A stretch of DNA of 23,643 bases. It comes from Hofstenia miamia. Lineage: Eukaryota; Xenacoelomorpha; Acoela; Hofsteniidae. Below, piece by piece: positions 19,020 through 23,643 of this stretch. A program made the translations under genes and the position numbers. Every line of letters begins with the position of its first letter. The first letter of the stretch is position 1. The stretch is from positions 703,683 to 727,325 of the forward strand of contig CABFPE010000031.1 of the NCBI GenBank assembly GCA_900660155.1, in the 5' to 3' direction. The notes under the pieces are model-generated. The model saw only the letters and a list, made by a program, of their open reading frames with translations, was not told the DNA's origin and did no database searches.

Positions 19020-20427
19020 TGTCATTATCATAGTTTATGGAAAATTGCCCAAATCACTCCAATTCACAAAGCTGGTTCAACCAAATGCATAAATAATTAG
19101 ACCAATTGGTTTATTGCCAAAATTATCTCTAGTTTTTGAAAAGATACTGTTTAAGAAGTTATATCCAATTGCTTCTGAAAAATTTCACAGTTTCAATATG
19201 GATTCTTAAGATCTATTGTAATACAACTTTTAGAATTTGTGGATTTAATTTACAAACATCTTGATTTTACATCTGATTTTACAAAGGCATTTGATAATGT
19301 ATCTCATAGCTTATTAATGTCTAGACTTATATTATTTAACTTTGGAGGTGATCTATTAAGACTTTTACACTCATATTTATATAATAGTTACCAATATGTT
19401 TAAATAAATGGGAATAAATGATCATGTTTATCAGTATCAAGTAGAGTTCCACAAACATTTGTCCTATGGCCTTTGATGTTTCTTGTTTAAATAAATGACC
19501 TTCCAACATGCTGCCAAGTATCAATTCCTTTCAAACAAATTCAACAAATAATAGCTATAGATTACAAAAATTTATCAAATTGGGTTCTTGATAATGAGAT
19601 GAGTTTAAACCGACATAAATTCATGCTTTTAACATTCCTAAGCATCATGGCGCACAACTTGATTTTTAGCAGTTAAAGATCTTGGCGTTTACCTCTCTTC
19701 AAATTTGAACTGGTCTACACACATTGCTGCTAAACTAGATCATGTTATGGTATCCCCTTAACTTTGAAAAGAACAATACCTTATAATGCAACAATTAATG
19801 CTAAAAGTACTTTGTTTAAGCTATTAATTAGATCAACTTTAACGTACGCTTCAACCGTTTGGTTACCTAGTAAACAAGATTTTCTAAATTTAGAGAACTT
19901 CCAAAAATGTTGCACAAAATGATAATAAACACTGATAACTATATAAATGACTTTTAAAAATTCATTTTCTTCCCTTATCCTTATATCTGGAATACTTGGA
20001 TGTCTTTTAATTGATAAGTAGAATTTTAATTTTTCTTCACTTATTTCATTCTATTCTCCTGATGTTAAAGGTCTACGGTAATCAAAGCACTTGTTGTTCT
20101 AAGAATGCTCTCATAAAGAAGTGTAAATCTTCAAAAGTTCAGACTGTTCCCTTGGCAAATTATATTCATTTGTCATCAAAAATAAACCTTTTTGATAAAA
20201 CAAATTCAGTTAAAAAATCCCTACAAAATTATATTGGAACTATTTTGTTAACTCTTACATACTTGAAAGCAGCTGTACACATCATTTGATATGTTGTTGT
20301 CCCTCATGCAGAGCATTTAATTCAACAAACAGTTTTTATTAGTCTTTTTGTGTAATTTTGTATATTATTATTTTGATTCTTTGCTTGTATTTACAAAATT
20401 TAGTCTCTAAATAAATAAATAAATAAT
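19020..20427 (+). mobile_element. 5'-truncated non-LTR retrotransposon inserted in the THAP transposon
   Basis: Plus-strand reverse-transcriptase text with many stops and frameshifts: LWKIAQITPIHKAG (~19038), RPIGLLPKLSLVFEKIL (~19099), motif A TSDFTKAFDNVSHSLL (~19272), the motif B remnant SSRVPQTFVLWPL (~19440), INDLP (~19490), NWVLDNEMSLNRHKF (~19578), LTYASTVWLPSKQDFLNLEN (~19838), YLEYLDVF (~19990) and a terminal C-x-H-x-I-C-x-C cluster near 20275-20310. The F/YADD motif C is absent; the sequence jumps from motif B to the thumb. The 3' end is a (TAAA)n tail at 20408-20427, as many CR1/RTE-type elements have. The 5' end is truncated within or just upstream of the reverse-transcriptase domain. 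It is dead. Confidence 0.85.
20408..20427 (+). repeat. (TAAA)n tail of the retrotransposon
   Basis: About five tandem TAAA units marking the 3' terminus of the LINE copy. Transposase sequence of the host transposon begins directly after it. Confidence 0.8.
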
Positions 20428-20845
20428 CTTTTAAAGAAGCTTGTGTTTTTTTCTAATAAAGAGTTTGTCCGAATACAGATACCGTCTTTATTTCAATTTA
20501 GGTTCTCAGCAGTGAATTCCATTATTGATTGCTTTAAAGTTAGTATACAAAAGCCATCTGATCCAACTTCTCAAGGCTAAATCTGGTCAGCCTACAAAAA
20601 TCAAAATACGATTAAGTATTTAGTTTCTTGTACGGCTGACGGCTTTATAAATTTCATGTGAGAAGTGTTTTGCGAACGAATATCTGATATAGAATTAGTC
20701 GAATTATATGGCTATCTAAACTTTATCGGCCACCATCCATTGAATGCAATAAAAAATTATCAAAAGAGGAAGCACTTCTCAGCAAGCAAATTTCGTCTTT
20801 CAGGATCAATTTAGAGAGAGTTATTAGTCAATTAGTGCAAATGTC
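20428..20845 (+). pseudogene. DDE_Tnp_4 (IS5/PHIS-like) transposase fossil, catalytic half
   Basis: The frame opened at 20428 reads LLKKLVFFSNKEFVRIQIPS, then SIIDCFKVSIQKPSDPTSQ (first catalytic Asp at 20527-20529, in the family V-D-C-T-E position), WSAYKNQNTIKYLVSC (family W-S-x-Y-K-H-H-N-T-I-K-F-L), FINFM and ERISDIELVELYGY. Two in-frame stops interrupt it. A second frame at 20754-20845 gives KLSKEEALLSKQISSFRINL then ERVISQL, containing the catalytic Glu (20814-20816). The part between, which normally carries the second Asp in an A-D-R-G-F string, has been deleted. It continues the THAP plus helix-turn-helix half at 18211-18998. Confidence 0.8.
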
Positions 20846-20849
20846 CACA

Positions 20850-21480
20850 CAACTGATAATGCAATTGCATATTTAGATTATTTTTGTATTATAGCGAGTG
20901 GGTTGTCTAATTTGCAACCAACATTATAAATTTATTTATAGAAATAAATTTATTCTAGATGCCTGATTTATGTTGTGATTTGTCAAATTGGTACTTGACT
21001 TGTTTTAAATAGTGTTTCAAATATATTAACTCTGTTAAATGCAACTAATAAACAACTTTAACTATATAATATGTAAAATTATGAATAATATGTGTTAGTT
21101 ATTTTAATATCAACACTGTGTGAACAGTTGTGAAGTAGTCACGCCTATCGACATACAACATGAAATTTACCAATCAACTAAATAAATAGCAGCTTCCTAA
21201 CCTACATTAAATAGATAAACTACGGTCGCATTATCGGTCACATTATAGTCAACAATTTGGATCTAAAAACATTAATATGTAAATCCTACATTTGGCTAAC
21301 TAGTCGTTTCCGAATTTATTGTGAGGTACTTGTTTGCAAACGAAAGATAGCTAGCTAAGCAGACTGTAGAAAAACTTAATCATATACCTAACTTAAATGC
21401 TTTTCTTATGGTCAGGGGCATAGAACCTTGAATCGTTCCCGTCGTGGAATCCTGACCACTACTAAGCACGAGCCGCTTAC
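20850..21480. other. AT-rich region without a gene
   Basis: No open frame or known repeat stands out. The right end of the THAP/DDE transposon should fall here. A GC-richer block at 21405-21480 may be the start of the inverted-repeat element that follows. Confidence 0.45.
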
Positions 21481-21489
21481 CCAGTCAAA

Positions 21490-22420
21490 AATCAACTGTC
21501 GCAAATGTATCCTAACTCATCCCATTGATGTCACAGGTGTCTCATATCCTAGTGAGACGCTTTTAGGATGCTGATGTTCTACAGATGTCTCATTAGGTTA
21601 TCGCTGATACATCTCATGAGATTACATTGAGATGCCATTTCAGAATTAATTTATAATTCAGCAATGTAAGAATAATTTATGCAAAATGCCAGCACGAACT
21701 CTGCATTTTTTGAAAATTAGTAAAACTTCTTTTTACTTTATAATCTTTTATGTTGCATTAAAAAATTATTTCTAATTTTATTCAAAATTGAAATGTTTAA
21801 TTTAATTTATTATTGCCAAAATTATGACCAAATTGCTAAAGAATATATAGGATGATTTAAAAGCTATCATTCATACTGAGTAAATTAGTAATTACATGTA
21901 TTGCAATGTAATGTATTATCAATACAATAGTAGCATTATTGAGTTAGTATTTTATATTTTTAACTGCGCATATTATCTTGCGTGTGTCCAATTAATTTCC
22001 TGAATGCATCTATGTGAAAGAATTGGGCTGCAGAATCGTATGTAGCCTATTTCAATGCTATGCCTTTGTAATATGATTTAATTATTGTAATTAAATATAT
22101 TTGCTAATGGTGAACTGTTATATGTACTTAAAACACACTGACAAAGTGTATTTTGTTGTTATAAATGATGTTGCTGTGACAATCATTCACCTAATATTTT
22201 CCAACATCCTCAAAGCATCTTATTGCGATATAATCTCAAACCCATCTGCTGAGACAACCTGAGAACGTCTTATTGGGTCATATGGTGTCTCAATGAGACA
22301 TCCTAGAGATATTATTTTGAACGGACATTAAGGCAGATTTGGGATCATTTTATGATGGCATTTATGTCGCAGTTAGATGTTTTTAGGATATCCTAGGGAT
22401 TTCTCATTTTTGTCTAGGGG
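21490..22420. mobile_element. Candidate inverted-repeat element rich in GTCTCA/TGAGAC
   Basis: Two arms face each other across about 550 bp of plain AT-rich DNA. In the left arm (21490-21640), AACTGTCGCAAATG is followed by GTGTCTCATATCCTAGTGAGAC and more TCTCA/TGAGA strings. The right arm (22200-22420), read on the minus strand, has AACTGCGACATAAATG followed by TCTAGGATGTCTCATTGAGAC. The order of motifs matches in inverted orientation, as expected of a DNA transposon with long degenerate terminal inverted repeats. Exact ends and target duplication could not be placed, and there is no coding capacity, so it would be non-autonomous. Confidence 0.5.
22287..22299. repeat. GTCTCA-A-TGAGAC palindrome
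   Basis: A perfect 6-bp inverted repeat with a 1-bp centre in the right arm of the inverted-repeat element. The related GTGTCTCA...GTGAGACGC hairpin occurs in the left arm at 21537-21560, and TCTCATGAGA at 21612-21621. Confidence 0.85.
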
Positions 22421-22429
22421 TTGGAATGT

Positions 22430-23138
22430 ATTAGTTAATTCAAACTCACGTAGCCAGTTGACCAACTATTTGTTAATATACACTCGTACAAATAGTGCCC
22501 GCGGATTTCATTTGCTAATTCAACGCTAGTGGCAAACCAACCAATAATATAGTCGTACTCAAAGTTCTTGAATTGAATTTGTACGACATTTTTTTTCAAA
22601 TTTCCTAGTTTTTATTCGCTAAAACATATTTATTTGCAGTTGATAAAGCAAGTGAATTTTAAAATAATTTACTTTTCAAGGGATTTTCATTCGAGTCTGA
22701 ATAAAAGCTTTAATGAATTCTTTTCAGAGTTTTTTGATGAAGTTTTGCGAATTCATGCAATTTGGAGTTCATAAAATTCCGAGTACTTGAAAAATCTGGT
22801 TACATTGCGTCATTACCAACTGCGCAACGTTTATTTGTTTAAATGTCTTTACCACCACAATACATGTCTAGCATTTATCGACCTGATAGCTTTTGTGATC
22901 AACAAGAGATCATATTGTATGAGTTTGGAGATGATTCAACAAAACACTCTCACACAAATTCAGGCAGAATTTCAAGTGGAGAGATGAAAGTAAAATATAA
23001 ATATATAAAATAAAATGCAATAATTCAGCTAGTGTACTTAATGTACTGCTTTATTGGTTTTACGAATATTTTAAATGTCTGTTACCAACTAGAAATACAG
23101 GCAAGCATACAAACACTCGTGAAGTTTACAATTATAAT
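22430..23138. other. AT-rich region, unidentified short frame only
   Basis: A 66-codon plus-strand frame at 22787-22987 (containing AFVINKRSYCMSLEMIQQN) does not start with a strong ATG context and matches nothing I know. A TTTTCAG acceptor-like string lies at about 22720-22726, but the frame behind it stops within 20 codons. I do not call a gene. Confidence 0.4.
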
Positions 23139-23300
23139 CAGGGGTGTTCAAAAAATAATTGTATTAACAATAATTGGCAATATAATTATTTTTCTTTCTT
23201 TTTCAAAATAATTATTGATCGAAAATAAATAAATTATTGCGCAATAATTGTTTAATTGTTCATGTGCAAAGTCAGCTACACTACACAATTTGTACTAAAA
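23139..23300 (+). repeat. Possible hAT terminus and AATAATTG-rich stretch
   Basis: CAGGGGTGTTCAAA at 23139 is a typical hAT-like terminal sequence. It is followed by many AATAATTG/CAATTATT strings that could pair with one another (AATTATTGCGCAATAATT near 23231-23250 is a near-perfect palindrome). No reverse-complement terminus was found before the window ends, so the element, if real, either extends beyond the edge or has lost its other end. Confidence 0.4.
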
Positions 23301-23432
23301 TTTCGACCAATCAAAGCGCAAACTGGATTAATTTTCTCGTCTCATATTTTGTGGTAACTTTGTGGTCGTTTGTTGTCTGAACTGAATAATTATTTCCCAG
23401 ATAATGTTCACGAAAAAAGAAAAATCGCTCTT

Positions 23433-23643
23433 CTATTTTACTTTAACTGACCAAGAAACTTCAAGTAGACGGACTCGTTCCAATGGACTTTCAGCTTCTT
23501 CCAGCAAGTCAGAAAGACATTTCTTTTCAATAGAAGCTGAAAGTGATACCTGACGCTTCCATCGACTTGGAATCTCATTCCTGGCTATTTGTAATGTGTC
23601 TTCTACCTTCAGTTGGTCGTTGTAGGACTGAATGCTGAATTTC
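23433..23643 (-). CDS. Partial coding exon at right edge, unidentified
   Basis: On the minus strand an open frame enters from the right edge and runs 69 codons to a TAG stop at 23433-23435. The text is balanced in composition and protein-like, unlike the surrounding low-complexity frames: SYNDQLKVEDTLQIARNEI, RWKRQVSLSASIEKKCLSDL, then LLEEAESPLERVRLLEVSW. It looks mostly alpha-helical and hydrophilic. I do not recognise the family. A GTAAAA string just before the stop could be a splice donor, so the real protein may continue in another exon instead of ending here. It may be a host gene or part of a transposon beginning at 23139. Confidence 0.45.
   Translation of the reverse strand, partial: KFSIQSYNDQLKVEDTLQIARNEIPSRWKRQVSLSASIEKKCLSDLLEEAESPLERVRLLEVSWSVKVK

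Noticed and set aside
18999..20440. Target-site duplication around the nested LINE
   Set aside because: TTATTTTAAG on the left and TCTTTTAAAG on the right are similar but AT-rich and imperfect, and the 5' breakpoint is uncertain.
21407..21460. Possible tRNA-derived SINE promoter (TTGAATCGTTCCCG resembles a B box)
   Set aside because: The match to the B-box consensus is imperfect and no A box or cloverleaf was found at the proper distance.
22787..22987. 66-codon plus-strand frame near the right end
   Set aside because: No homology recognised and no convincing splice or start signal; kept only as a note in the region description.
1..23643. CRISPR array, tRNA, rRNA or integrated virus
   Set aside because: No regularly spaced repeats with unique spacers, no cloverleaf or rRNA core sequence, and no capsid, envelope or viral protease text; the reverse transcriptases are of LINE type.

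Overview
The window is nuclear DNA from an invertebrate animal. It is strongly AT-rich, full of short microsatellites and decayed transposons, and its one clear multi-exon gene is split by spliceosomal introns. There is no bacterial-style operon structure. The phylum cannot be fixed from the sequence. All seven 3' splice sites I can place end in TAG or AAG and none in CAG, a habit of very AT-rich animal genomes.

Two protein genes stand out. On the minus strand, 2282-3454 is an intact, apparently intronless 390-residue gene. It encodes a secreted protein with a signal peptide and a series of degenerate repeats typical of parallel beta-helix proteins; I do not recognise its family beyond that fold. 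On the plus strand, 7480-14683 holds seven coding exons of a Spinster (SPNS)-type major facilitator transporter. Exon phases match at every junction and together encode about 483 residues. The exon carrying the start codon was not found and must lie upstream. A fragment of a third, unidentified coding region runs off the right edge on the minus strand (23433-23643).

Most of the rest is transposon debris. Intron 1 of the Spinster gene carries an antisense non-LTR retrotransposon fossil (8269-9540). Intron 6 carries a 335-bp hAT element with an 8-bp target duplication and the last 41 codons of a hAT transposase (13933-14267). Downstream of the gene, a THAP-plus-DDE (IS5/PHIS-like) transposase fossil (18211 to about 20845) is cut in two by a 5'-truncated non-LTR retrotransposon (about 19020-20427). 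The transposase reading resumes just after the retrotransposon's AAAT-repeat tail, so the order of insertion can be read directly. Other repeats are a diverged 0.4-kb direct duplication at 5807 and 6342, a TTTAC-rich hairpin array at 17597-17744, an inverted-repeat element dense in GTCTCA/TGAGAC at about 21480-22420, and a possible hAT end at 23139.

Long stretches (554-2280, 3455-4480, 14760-17590, 20850-21480, 22430-23130) show no gene I can support. I found no RNA gene, CRISPR array or integrated virus. I do not see a convincing new multi-gene system; the best candidate for novelty is the secreted beta-helix protein, followed by the inverted-repeat element at 21.5-22.4 kb.
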